Shown: positions 44,422 through 58,450 of the stretch, piece after piece
How positions within the stretch are numbered: position 1 is the first letter of the stretch
How the letters are laid out: every line of letters begins with the position of its first letter
Assembly (NCBI RefSeq): GCF_045679555.1
Contig: NC_092092.1
Location: forward strand, 16,344,591 to 16,408,590
Source of the DNA: Salvelinus alpinus
Taxonomy: Eukaryota > Chordata > Actinopteri > Salmoniformes > Salmonidae
Length of the DNA stretch: 64,000 bases
Direction: 5' to 3'
Notes under the pieces: generated by a model
What the model saw: only the letters and a program-made list of their open reading frames with translations
Told to the model about the DNA's origin: nothing
Database searches by the model: none
Made by a program: the position numbers and the translations under genes

Positions 44422-47400
44422 ATGGTCTTGGTCTCCAGCTACAGTACTACAGGGATTGTCTTGGTCTCCAGCTACAGTACTACAGTACTACAGGGATTGT
44501 CTAGGTCTCCAGCTACAGTACTACAGGTATGGTCTTGGTCTCCAGCTACAGTACTACAGGGATTGTCTTGGTCTCCAGCTACAGTACTACAGTACTACAG
44601 GGATTGTCTAGGTCTCCAGCTACAGTACTACAGGGATTGTCTTGGTCTCCAGCTACAGTACTACAGGGATTATCTAGGTCTCCAGCTACAGTACTACAGT
44701 ACTACAGTACTACAGGTATGGTCTTGGTCTCCAGCTACAGTACTACAGTACTACAGGTATGGTCTAGGTCTCCAGCTACAGTACTACAGGGATTGTCTAG
44801 GTCTCCAGCTACAGTACTACAGGGATTGTCTAGGTCTCCAGCTACAGTACTACAGTACTACAGGTATGGTCTTGGTCTCCAGCTACAGTACTACAGTACT
44901 ACAGGGATTGTCTAGGTCTCCAGCTACAGTACTACAGTACTACAGGTATGGTCTTGGTCTCCAGCTACAGTACTACAGTACTACAGGGATTGTCTAGGTC
45001 TCCAGCTACAGTACTACAGGGATTGTCTAGGTCTCCAGCTACAGTACTACAGGGATGGTCTAGGTCTCCAGCTACAGTACTACAGTACTACAGGGATTGT
45101 CTAGGTCTCCAGCTACAGTACTACAGGGATTGTCTTGGTCTCCAGCTACAGTACTACAGGGATTGTCTAGGTCTCCAGCTACAGTACTACAGTACTACAG
45201 GTATGGTCTTGGTCTCCAGCTACAGTACTACAGTACTACAGGTATGGTCTAGGTCTCCAGCTACAGTACTACAGTACTACAGGGATTGTCTAGGTCTCCA
45301 GCTACAGTACTACAGGGATTGTCTAGGTCTCCAGCTACAGTACTACAGTACTACAGGTATGGTCTTGGTCTCCAGCTACAGTACTACAGTACTACAGGGA
45401 TTGTCTAGGTCTCCAGCTACAGTACTACAGGGATTGTCTAGGTCTCCAGCTACAGTACTACAGTACTACAGGTATGGTCTTGGTCTCCAGCTACAGTACT
45501 ACAGGGATTGTCTAGGTCTCCAGCTACAGTACTACAGGTATGGTCTTGGTCTCCAGCTACAGTACTACAGGGATTGTCTTGGTCTCCAGCTACAGTACTA
45601 CAGTACTACAGGGATTGTCTAGGTCTCCAGCTACAGTACTACAGGTATGGTCTTGGTCTCCAGCTACAGTACTACAGGGATTGTCTAGGTCTCCAGCTAC
45701 AGTACTACAGGGATTGTCTAGGTCTCCAGCTACAGTACTACAGGTATGGTCTTGGTCTCCAGCTACAGTACTACAGGGATTGTCTAGGTCTCCAGCTACA
45801 GTACTACAGGTATGGTCTTGGTCTCCAGCTACAGTACTACAGGGATTGTCTTGGTCTCCAGCTACAGTACTACAGTACTACAGGTATGGTCTTGGTCTCC
45901 AGCTACAGTACTACAGTACTACAGGTATGGTCTTGGTCTCCAGCTACAGTACTACAGTACTACAGGGATTGTCTAGGTCTCCAGCTACTGTACTACAGGG
46001 ATTGTCTAGGTCTCCAGCTACAGTACTACAGGTATGGTCTTGGTCTCCAGCTACAGTACTACAGGGATTGTCTAGGTCTCCAGCTACAGTACTACAGGTA
46101 TGGTCTTGGTCTCCAGCTACAGTACTACAGGGATTGTCTTGGTCTCCAGCTACAGTACTACAGTACTACAGGGATTGTCTAGGTCTCCAGCTACAGTACT
46201 ACAGGTATGGTCTTGGTCTCCAGCTACAGTACTACAGGGATTGTCTTGGTCTCCAGCTACAGTACTACAGTACTACAGGGATTGTCTAGGTCTCCAGCTA
46301 CAGTACTACAGGGATTGTCTTGGTCTCCAGCTACAGTACTACAGGGATTATCTAGGTCTCCAGCTACAGTACTACAGTACTACAGTACTACAGGTATGGT
46401 CTTGGTCTCCAGCTACAGTACTACAGTACTACAGGTATGGTCTAGGTCTCCAGCTACAGTACTACAGGGATTGTCTAGGTCTCCAGCTACAGTACTACAG
46501 GGATTGTCTAGGTCTCCAGCTACAGTACTACAGTACTACAGGTATGGTCTTGGTCTCCAGCTACAGTACTACAGTACTACAGGGATTGTCTAGGTCTCCA
46601 GCTACAGTACTACAGTACTACAGGTATGGTCTTGGTCTCCAGCTACAGTACTACAGTACTACAGGGATTGTCTAGGTCTCCAGCTACAGTACTACAGGGA
46701 TTGTCTAGGTCTCCAGCTACAGTACTACAGGGATGGTCTAGGTCTCCAGCTACAGTACTACAGTACTACAGGGATTGTCTAGGTCTCCAGCTACAGTACT
46801 ACAGGGATTGTCTTGGTCTCCAGCTACAGTACTACAGGGATTGTCTAGGTCTCCAGCTACAGTACTACAGTACTACAGGTATGGTCTTGGTCTCCAGCTA
46901 CAGTACTACAGTACTACAGGTATGGTCTAGGTCTCCAGCTACAGTACTACAGTACTACAGGGATTGTCTAGGTCTCCAGCTACAGTACTACAGGGATTGT
47001 CTAGGTCTCCAGCTACAGTACTACAGTACTACAGGTATGGTCTTGGTCTCCAGCTACAGTACTACAGTACTACAGGGATTGTCTAGGTCTCCAGCTACAG
47101 TACTACAGGGATTGTCTAGGTCTCCAGCTACAGTACTACAGTACTACAGGTATGGTCTTGGTCTCCAGCTACAGTACTACAGGGATTGTCTAGGTCTCCA
47201 GCTACAGTACTACAGGTATGGTCTTGGTCTCCAGCTACAGTACTACAGGGATTGTCTTGGTCTCCAGCTACAGTACTACAGTACTACAGGGATTGTCTAG
47301 GTCTCCAGCTACAGTACTACAGGTATGGTCTTGGTCTCCAGCTACAGTACTACAGGGATTGTCTTGGTCTCCAGCTACAGTACTACAGTACTACAGGGAT

Positions 47401-47793
47401 TGTCTAGGTCTCCAGCTACAGTACTACAGGGATTGTCTTGGTCTCCAGCTACAGTACTACAGGGATTATCTAGGTCTCCAGCTACAGTACTACAGTACTA
47501 CAGTACTACAGGTATGGTCTTGGTCTCCAGCTACAGTACTACAGTACTACAGGTATGGTCTAGGTCTCCAGCTACAGTACTACAGGGATTGTCTAGGTCT
47601 CCAGCTACAGTACTACAGGGATTGTCTAGGTCTCCAGCTACAGTACTACAGTACTACAGGTATGGTCTTGGTCTCCAGCTACAGTACTACAGTACTACAG
47701 GGATTGTCTAGGTCTCCAGCTACAGTACTACAGTACTACAGGTATGGTCTTGGTCTCCAGCTACAGTACTACAGTACTACAGGGATTGTCTAG
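44422..47793. repeat. Higher-order repeat trio, offsets 1678 and 1118 bp
   Basis: The block from about 44310 to 45620 recurs 1678 bp later, and part of it again 1118 bp after that. Rare variants track the copies. GGATTATCTAGG occurs with its A at 44672, 46350 and 47468. GCTACTGTACTAC occurs at 44311 and 45989. Confidence 0.88.
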
Positions 47794-50668
47794 GTCTCCA
47801 GCTACAGTACTACAGGGATTGTCTAGGTCTCCAGCTACAGTACTACAGGGATTGTCTAGGTCTCCAGCTACAGTACTACAGTACTACAGGGATTGTCTAG
47901 GTCTCCAGCTACAGTACTACAGGGATTGTCTTGGTCTCCAGCTACAGTACTACAGGGATTGTCTAGGTCTCCAGCTACAGTACTACAGTGCTACAGGTAT
48001 GGTCTTGGTCTCCAGCTACAGTACTACAGTACTACAGGTATGGTCTAGGTCTCCAGCTACAGTACTACAGTACTACAGGGATTGTCTAGGTCTCCAGCTA
48101 CAGTACTACAGGGATTGTCTAGGTCTCCAGCTACAGTACTACAGTACTACAGGTATGGTCTTGGTCTCCAGCTACAGTACTACAGTACTACAGGGATTGT
48201 CTAGGTCTCCAGCTACAGTACTACAGGGATTGTCTAGGTCTCCAGCTACAGTACTACAGTACTACAGGTATGGTCTTGGTCTCCAGCTACAGTACTACAG
48301 TACTACAGGGATTGTCTAGGTCTCCAGCTACAGTACTACAGTACTACAGGTATGGTCTTGGTCTCCAGCTACAGTACTACAGTACTACAGGGATTGTCTA
48401 GGTCTCCAGCTACAGTACTACAGGGATTGTCTAGGTCTCCAGCTACAGTACTACAGGGATTGTCTAGGTCTCCAGCTACAGTACTACAGTACTACAGGGA
48501 TTGTCTAGGTCTCCAGCTACAGTACTACAGGGATTGTCTTGGTCTCCAGCTACAGTACTACAGGGATTGTCTAGGTCTCCAGCTACAGTACTACAGGTAT
48601 GGTCTTGGTCTCCAGCTACAGTACTACAGTACTACAGGTATGGTCTAGGTCTCCAGCTACAGTACTACAGTACTACAGGGATTGTCTAGGTCTCCAGCTA
48701 CAGTACTACAGGGATTGTCTAGGTCTCCAGCTACAGTACTACAGTACTACAGGTATGGTCTTGGTCTCCAGCTACAGTACTACAGGTATGGTCTAGGTCT
48801 CCAGCTACAGTACTACAGTACTACAGGGATTGTCTAGGTCTCCAGCTACAGTACTACAGGGATTGTCTTGGTCTCCAGCTACAGTACTACAGGGATTGTC
48901 TAGGTCTCCAGCTACAGTACTACAGTACTACAGTACTACAGGTATGGTCTTGGTCTCCAGCTACAGTACTACAGTACTACAGGTATGGTCTAGGTCTCCA
49001 GCTACAGTACTACAGTACTACAGGGATTGTCTAGGTCTCCAGCTACAGTACTACAGGGATTGTCTAGGTCTCCAGCAACAGTACTACAGTACTACAGGTA
49101 TGGTCTTGGTCTCCAGCTACAGTACTACAGTACTACAGGGATTGTCTAGGTCTCCAGCTACAGTACTACAGGGATTGTCTAGGTCTCCAGCTACAGTACT
49201 ACAGTACTACAGGTATGGTCTTGGTCTCCAGCTACAGTACTACAGTACTACAGGGATTGTCTAGGTCTCCAGCTACAGTACTACAGGTATGGTCTTGGTC
49301 TCCAGCTACAGTACTACAGTACTACAGGGATTGTCTAGGTCTCCAGCTACAGTACTACAGGGATTGTCTAGGTCTCCAGCTACAGTACTACAGGGATTGT
49401 CTAGGTCTCCAGCTACAGTACTACAGTACTACAGGGATTGTCTAGGTCTCCAGCTACAGTACTACAGGGATTGTCTTGGTCTCCAGCTACAGTACTACAG
49501 GGATTGTCTAGGTCTCCAGCTACAGTACTACAGTACTACAGTACTACAGGTATGGTCTTGGTCTCCAGCTACAGTACTACAGTACTACAGGTATGGTCTA
49601 GGTCTCCAGCTAGAGTACTACAGTACTACAGGGATTGTCTAGGTCTCCAGCTACAGTACTACAGGGATTGTCTAGGTCTCCAGCTACAGTACTACAGTAC
49701 TACAGGTATGGTCTTGGTCTCCAGCTACAGTACTACAGTACTACAGGGATTGTCTAGGTCTCCAGCTACAGTACTACAGTACTACAGGTATGGTCTTGGT
49801 CTCCAGCTACAGTACTACAGTACTACAGGGATTGTCTAGGTCTCCAGCTACAGTACTACAGGGATTGTCTAGGTCTCCAGCTACAGTACTACAGGGATTG
49901 TCTAGGTCTCCAGCTACAGTACTACAGGGATTGTCTAGGTCTCCAGCTACAGTACTACAGTACTACAGGGATTGTCTAGGTCTCCAGCTACAGTACTACA
50001 GGGATTGTCTTGGTCTCCAGCTACAGTACTACAGGGATTGTCTAGGTCTCCAGCTACAGTACTACAGGTATGGTCTTGGTCTCCAGCTACAGTACTACAG
50101 TACTACAGGTATGGTCTAGGTCTCCAGCTACAGTACTACAGTACTACAGGGATTGTCTAGGTCTCCAGCTACAGTACTACAGGGATTGTCTAGGTCTCCA
50201 GCTACAGTACTACAGTACTACAGGTATGGTCTTGGTCTCCAGCTACAGTACTACAGTACTACAGGTATGGTCTAGGTCTCCAGCTACAGTACTACAGTAC
50301 TACAGGGATTGTCTAGGTCTCCAGCTACAGTACTACAGGGATTGTCTTGGTCTCCAGCTACAGTACTACAGGGATTGTCTAGGTCTCCAGCTACAGTACT
50401 ACAGTACTACAGTACTACAGGTATGGTCTTGGTCTCCAGCTACAGTACTACAGTACTACAGGTATGGTCTAGGTCTCCAGCTACAGTACTACAGTACTAC
50501 AGGTATGGTCTTGGTCTCCAGCTACAGTACTACAGTACTACAGGGATTGTCTAGGGATCCAGCTACAGTACTACAGTACTACAGGTATGGTCTTGGTCTC
50601 CAGCTACAGTACTACAGTACTACAGGGATTGTCTAGGTCTCCAGCTACAGTACTACAGTACTACAGGT

Positions 50669-53600
50669 ATGGTCTTGGTCTCCAGCTACAGTACTACAGT
50701 ACTACAGGGATTGTCTAGGTCTCCAGCTACAGTACTACAGTACTACAGGTATGGTCTTGGTCTCCAGCTACAGTACTACAGTACTACAGGGATTGTCTTG
50801 GTCTCCAGCTACAGTACTACAGGGATTGTCTTGGTCTCCAGCTACAGTACTACAGTACTACAGGTATGGTCTTGGTCTCCAGCTACAGTACTACAGTACT
50901 ACAGGGATTGTCTTGGTCTCCAGCTACAGTACTACAGGGATTGTCTTGGTCTCCAGCTACAGCACTACAGTACTACAGGTATGGTCTTGGTCTCCAGCTA
51001 CAGTACTACAGGGATTGTCTTGGTCTCCAGCTACAGTACTACAGGGATGGTCTAGGTCTCCAGCTACAGTACTACAGTACTACAGGTATGGTCTAGGTCT
51101 CCAGCTACAGTACTACAGTACTACAGGTATGGTCTTGGTCTCCAGCTACAGTACTACAGGGATTGTCTTGGTCTCCAGCTACAGTACTACAGGTATGGTC
51201 TTGGTCTCCAGCTACAGTACTACAGGGATTGTCTTGGTCTCCAGCTACAGTACTACAGGGATTGTCTAGGTCTCCAGCTACAGTACTACAGTACTACAGG
51301 TATGGTCTTGGTCTCCAGCTACAGTACTACAGTACTACAGGGATTGTCTAGGTCTCCAGCTACAGTACTACAGTACTACAGGTATGGTCTTGGTCTCCAG
51401 CTACAGTACTACAGTACTACAGGGATTGTCTAGGTCTCCAGCTACAGTACTACAGTACTACAGGTATGGTCTTGGTCTCCAGCTACAGTACTACAGTACT
51501 ACAGGGATTGTCTTGGTCTCCAGCTACAGTACTACAGGGATTGTCTTGGTCTCCAGCTACAGTACTACAGTACTACAGGTATGGTCTTGGTCTCCAGCTA
51601 CAGTACTACAGTACTACAGGGATTGTCTTGGTCTCCAGCTACAGTACTACAGGGATTGTCTTGGTCTCCAGCTACAGTACTACAGTACTACAGGTATGGT
51701 CTTGGTCTCCAGCTACAGTACTACAGGGATTGTCTTGGTCTCCAGCTACAGTACTACAGGGATGGTCTAGGTCTCCAGCTACAGTACTACAGTACTACAG
51801 GTATGGTCTAGGTCTCCAGCTACAGTACTACAGTACTACAGGTATGGTCTTGGTCTCCAGCTACAGTACTACAGGGATTGTCTTGGTCTCCAGCTACAGT
51901 ACTACAGTACTACAGGGATTGTCTTGGTCTCCAGCTACAGTACTACAGGGATTGTCTTGGTCTCCAGCTACAGTACTACAGTACTACAGGTATGGTCTTG
52001 GTCTCCAGCTACAGTACTACAGTACTACAGGGATTGTCTTGGTCTCCAGCTACAGTACTACAGGGATTGTCTTGGTCTCCAGCTACAGTACTACAGTACT
52101 ACAGGTATGGTCTTGGGCTCCAGCTACAGTACTACAGGGATTGTCTTGGTCTCCAGCTACAGTACTACAGGGATGGTCTAGGTCTCCAGCTACAGTACTA
52201 CAGTACTACAGGTATGGTCTAGGTCTCCAGCTACAGTACTACAGTACTACAGGTATGGTCTTGGTCTCCAGCTACAGTACTACAGGGATTGTCTTGGTCT
52301 CCAGCTACAGTACTACAGGGATTGTCTTGGTCTCCAGCTACAGTACTACAGGGATTGTCTTGGTCTCCAGCTACAGTACTACAGTACTACAGGGATGGTC
52401 TTGGTCTCCAGCTACAGTACTACAGGGATTGTCTTGGTCTCCAGCTACAGTACCACAGGGATGGTCTTGGTCTCCAGCTACAGTACTACAGGGATTGTCT
52501 AGGTCTCCAGCTACAGTACTACAGGGATGGTCTTGGTCTCCAGCTACAGTACTACAGGGATTGTCTAGGTCTCCAGCTACAGTACTACAGGTATGGTCTT
52601 GGTCTCCAGCTACAGTACTACAGTACTACAGGTATGGTCTAGGTCTCCAGCTACAGTACTACAGTACTACAGGGATTGTCTAGGTCTCCAGCTACAGTAC
52701 TACAGGGATTGTCTAGGTCTCCAGCTACAGTACTACAGTACTACAGGTATGGTCTTGGTCTCCAGCTACAGTACTACAGTACTACAGGGATTGTCTAGGT
52801 CTCCAGCTACAGTACTACAGGGATGGTCTAGGTCTCCAGCTACAGTACTACAGTACTACAGGTATGGTCTTGGTCTCCAGCTACAGTACTACAGTACTAC
52901 AGGGATTGTCTAGGTCTCCAGCTACAGTACTACAGTACTACAGGTATGGTCTTGGGCTCCAGCTACAGTACTACAGGGATTGTCTTGGTCTCCAGCTACA
53001 GTACTACAGGGATGGTCTAGGTCTCCAGCTACAGTACTACAGTACTACAGGTATGGTCTAGGTCTCCAGCTACAGTACTACAGTACTACAGGTATGGTCT
53101 TGGTCTCCAGCTACAGTACTACAGGGATTGTCTTGGTCTCCAGCTACAGTACTACAGGGATTGTCTTGGTCTCCAGCTACAGTACTACAGGGATTGTCTT
53201 GGTCTCCAGCTACAGTACTACAGTACTACAGGGATGGTCTTGGTCTCCAGCTACAGTACTACAGGGATTGTCTTGGTCTCCAGCTACAGTACCACAGGGA
53301 TGGTCTTGGTCTCCAGCTACAGTACTACAGGGATTGTCTAGGTCTCCAGCTACAGTACTACAGGGATGGTCTTGGTCTCCAGCTACAGTACTACAGGGAT
53401 TGTCTAGGTCTCCAGCTACAGTACTACAGGTATGGTCTTGGTCTCCAGCTACAGTACTACAGTACTACAGGTATGGTCTAGGTCTCCAGCTACAGTACTA
53501 CAGTACTACAGGGATTGTCTAGGTCTCCAGCTACAGTACTACAGGGATTGTCTAGGTCTCCAGCTACAGTACTACAGTACTACAGGTATGGTCTTGGTCT

Positions 53601-53933
53601 CCAGCTACAGTACTACAGTACTACAGGGATTGTCTAGGTCTCCAGCTACAGTACTACAGGGATGGTCTAGGTCTCCAGCTACAGTACTACAGTACTACAG
53701 GTATGGTCTTGGTCTCCAGCTACAGTACTACAGTACTACAGGGATTGTCTAGGTCTCCAGCTACAGTACTACAGTACTACAGGTATGGTCTTGGTCTCCA
53801 GCTACAGTACTACAGGGATTGTCTAGGTCTCCAGCTACAGTACTACAGGGATTGTCTAGGTCTCCAGCTACAGTACTACAGGGATTGTCTAGGTCTCCAG
53901 CTACAGTACTACAGTACTACAGGGATTGTCTAG
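50669..53933. repeat. Higher-order repeat pairs, offsets 715 and 839 bp
   Basis: The block at 50669-51096 recurs at 51384-51811 (715 bp). The block from about 52112 to 52913 recurs 839 bp later. The second pair shares two rare variants: CTTGGGCTCC at 52112 and 52951, and GTACCACAGG at 52452 and 53291. Confidence 0.88.
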
Positions 53934-55222
53934 GTCTCCAGCTACAGTACTACAGGGATTGTCTTGGTCTCCAGCTACAGTACTACAGGGATTGTCTAGG
54001 TCTCCAGCTACAGTACTACAGTACTACAGTACTACAGGTATGGTCTTGGTCTCCAGCTACAGTACTACAGTACTACAGGTATGGTCTAGGTCTCCAGCTA
54101 CAGTACTACAGTACTACAGGGATTGTCTAGGTCTCCAGCTACAGTACTACAGGGATTGTCTAGGTCTCCAGCTACAGTACTACAGTACTACAGGTATGGT
54201 CTTGGTCTCCAGCTACAGTACTACAGTACTACAGGGATTGTCTAGGTCTCCAGCTACAGTACTACAGTACTACAGGTATGGTCTTGGTCTCCAGCTACAG
54301 TACTACAGTACTACAGGGATTGTCTAGGTCTCCAGCTACAGTACTACAGTACTACAGGTATGGTCTTGGTCTCCAGCTACAGTACTACAGGGATTGTCTA
54401 GGTCTCCAGCTACAGTACTACAGTACTACAGGTATGGTCTTGGTCTCCAGCTACAGTACTACAGTACTACAGGGATTGTCTAGGTCTCCAGCTACAGTAC
54501 TACAGTACTACAGGTATGGTCTTGGTCTCCAGCTAAAGTACTACAGTACTACAGGGATTGTCTAGGTCTCCAGCTACAGTACTACAGTACTACAGGTATG
54601 GTCTTGGTCTCCAGCTACAGTACTACAGTACTACAGGGATTGTCTTGGTCTCCAGCTACAGTACTACAGGGATTGTCTTGGTCTCCAGCTACAGTACTAC
54701 AGTACTACAGGTATGGTCTTGGTCTCCAGCTACAGTACTACAGTACTACAGGGATTGTCTTGGTCTCCAGCTACAGTACTACAGGGATTGTCTTGGTCTC
54801 CAGCTACAGTACTACAGTACTACAGGTATGGTCTTGGTCTCCAGCTACAGTACTACAGGGATTGTCTTGGTCTCCAGCTACAGTACTACAGGGATGGTCT
54901 AGGTCTCCAGCTACAGTACTACAGTACTACAGGTATGGTCTAGGTCTCCAGCTACAGTACTACAGGTATGGTCTTGGTCTCCAGCTACAGTACTACAGGG
55001 ATTGTCTTGGTCTCCAGCTACAGTACTACAGGTATGGTCTTGGTCTCCAGCTACAGTACTACAGGGATTGTCTTGGTCTCCAGCTACAGTACTACAGGGA
55101 TTGTCTAGGTCTCCAGCTACAGTACTACAGTACTACAGGTATGGTCTTGGTCTCCAGCTACAGTACTACAGTACTACAGGGATTGTCTAGGTCTCCAGCT
55201 ACAGTACTACAGTACTACAGGT

Positions 55223-58200
55223 ATGGTCTTGGTCTCCAGCTACAGTACTACAGTACTACATGGATTGTCTTGGTCTCCAGCTACAGTACTACAGGGATTG
55301 TCTTGGTCTCCAGCTACAGTACTACAGTACTACAGGTATGGTCTTGGTCTCCAGCTACAGTACTACAGTACTACAGGGATTGTCTTGGTCTCCAGCTACA
55401 GTACTACAGGGATTGTCTTGGTCTCCAGCTACAGTACTACAGTACTACAGGTATGGTCTTGGTCTCCAGCTACAGTACTACAGGGATTGTCTTGGTCTCC
55501 AGCTACAGTACTACAGGGATGGTCTAGGTCTCCAGCTACAGTACTACAGTACTACAGGTATGGTCTAGGTCTCCAGCTACAGTACTACAGTACTACAGGT
55601 ATGGTCTTGGTTTCCAGCTACAGTACTACAGGGATTGTCTTGGTCTCCAGCTACAGTACTACAGGGATTGTCTTGGTCTCCAGCTACAGTACTACAGGGA
55701 TTGTCTTGGTCTCCAGCTACAGTACTACAGGGATGGTCTAGGTCTCCAGCTACAGTACTACAGTACTACAGGTATGGTCTAGGTCTCCAGCTACAGTACT
55801 ACAGTACTACAGGTATGGTCTTGGTCTCCAGCTACAGTACTACAGGGATTGTCTTGGTCTCCAGCTACAGTACTACAGTACTACAGGGATTGTCTTGGTC
55901 TCCAGCTACAGTACTACAGGGATTGTCTTGGTCTCCAGCTACAGTACTACAGTACTACAGGTATGGTCTTGGTCTCCAGCTACAGTACTACAGTACTACA
56001 GGGATTGTCTTGGTCTCCAGCTACAGTACTACAGGGATTGTCTTGGTCTCCAGCTACAGTACTACAGGGATGGTCTAGGTCTCCAGCTACAGTACTACAG
56101 TACTACAGGTATGGTCTAGGTCTCCAGCTACAGTACTACAGTACTACAGGTATGGTCTTGGTCTCCAGCTACAGTACTACAGGGATTGTCTTGGTCTCCA
56201 GCTACAGTACTACAGGGATTGTCTTGGTCTCCAGCTACAGTACTACAGGGATTGTCTTGGTCTCCAGCTACAGTACTACAGGGATGGTCTAGGTCTCCAG
56301 CTACAGTACTACAGTACTACAGGTATGGTCTAGGTCTCCAGCTACAGTACTACAGTACTACAGGTATGGTCTTGGTCTCCAGCTACAGTACTACAGGGAT
56401 TGTCTTGGTCTCCAGCTACAGTACTACAGGGATTGTCTTGGTCTCCAGCTACAGTACTACAGTACTACAGGGATTGTCTTGGTCTCCAGCTACAGTACTA
56501 CAGGGATTGTCTTGGTCTCCAGCTACAGTACTACAGTACTACAGGTATGGTCTTGGTCTCCAGCTACAGTACTACAGGGATTGTCTTGGTCTCCAGCTAC
56601 AGTACTACAGGGATTGTCTTGGTCTCCAGCTACAGTACTACAGTACTACAGGGATGGTCTTGGTCTCCAGCTACAGTACTACAGGGATTGTCTTGGTCTC
56701 CAGCTACAGTACTACAGGTATGGTCTTGGTCTCCAGCTACAGTACTACAGGGATTGTCTTGGTCTCCAGCTACAGTACTACAGGGATTGTCTAGGTCTCC
56801 AGCTACAGTACTACAGTACTACAGGTATGGTCTTGGTCTCCAGCTACAGTACTACAGTACTACAGGGATTGTCTAGGTCTCCAGCTACAGTACTACAGTA
56901 CTACAGGTATGGTCTTGGTCTCCAGCTACAGTACTACAGTACTACATGGATTGTCTTGGTCTCCAGCTACAGTACTACAGGGATTGTCTTGGTCTCCAGC
57001 TACAGTACTACAGTACTACAGGTATGGTCTTGGTCTCCAGCTACAGTACTACAGTACTACAGGGATTGTCTTGGTCTCCAGCTACAGTACTACAGGGATT
57101 GTCTTGGTCTCCAGCTACAGTACTACAGTACTACAGGTATGGTCTTGGTCTCCAGCTACAGTACTACAGGGATTGTCTTGGTCTCCAGCTACAGTACTAC
57201 AGGGATGGTCTAGGTCTCCAGCTACAGTACTACAGTACTACAGGTATGGTCTAGGTCTCCAGCTACAGTACTACAGTACTACAGGTATGGTCTTGGTTTC
57301 CAGCTACAGTACTACAGGGATTGTCTTGGTCTCCAGCTACAGTACTACAGGGATTGTCTTGGTCTCCAGCTACAGTACTACAGGGATTGTCTTGGTCTCC
57401 AGCTACAGTACTACAGGGATGGTCTAGGTCTCCAGCTACAGTACTACAGTACTACAGGTATGGTCTAGGTCTCCAGCTACAGTACTACAGTACTACAGGT
57501 ATGGTCTTGGTCTCCAGCTACAGTACTACAGGGATTGTCTTGGTCTCCAGCTACAGTACTACAGTACTACAGGGATTGTCTTGGTCTCCAGCTACAGTAC
57601 TACAGGGATTGTCTTGGTCTCCAGCTACAGTACTACAGTACTACAGGTATGGTCTTGGTCTCCAGCTACAGTACTACAGTACTACAGGGATTGTCTTGGT
57701 CTCCAGCTACAGTACTACAGGGATTGTCTTGGTCTCCAGCTACAGTACTACAGGGATGGTCTAGGTCTCCAGCTACAGTACTACAGTACTACAGGTATGG
57801 TCTAGGTCTCCAGCTACAGTACTACAGTACTACAGGTATGGTCTTGGTCTCCAGCTACAGTACTACAGGGATTGTCTTGGTCTCCAGCTACAGTACTACA
57901 GGGATTGTCTTGGTCTCCAGCTACAGTACTACAGGGATTGTCTTGGTCTCCAGCTACAGTACTACAGGGATGGTCTAGGTCTCCAGCTACAGTACTACAG
58001 TACTACAGGTATGGTCTAGGTCTCCAGCTACAGTACTACAGTACTACAGGTATGGTCTTGGTCTCCAGCTACAGTACTACAGGGATTGTCTTGGTCTCCA
58101 GCTACAGTACTACAGGGATTGTCTTGGTCTCCAGCTACAGTACTACAGTACTACAGGGATTGTCTTGGTCTCCAGCTACAGTACTACAGGGATTGTCTTG

Positions 58201-58450
58201 GTCTCCAGCTACAGTACTACAGTACTACAGGTATGGTCTTGGTCTCCAGCTACAGTACTACAGGGATTGTCTTGGTCTCCAGCTACAGTACTACAGGGAT
58301 TGTCTTGGTCTCCAGCTACAGTACTACAGTACTACAGGGATGGTCTTGGTCTCCAGCTACAGTACTACAGGGATTGTCTTGGTCTCCAGCTACAGTACTA
58401 CAGGGATGGTCTTGGTCTCCAGCTACAGTACTACAGGGATTGTCTAGGTC
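55223..58450. repeat. Higher-order repeat pair, 1686-bp offset
   Basis: The block at about 55223-56760 recurs at 56909-58440. Shared rare variants are ACATGGATTGTC (55261 and 56947) and CTTGGTTTCCAG (55611 and 57297). The two copies are adjacent, i.e. a recent tandem duplication of about 44 basic units. Confidence 0.9.
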
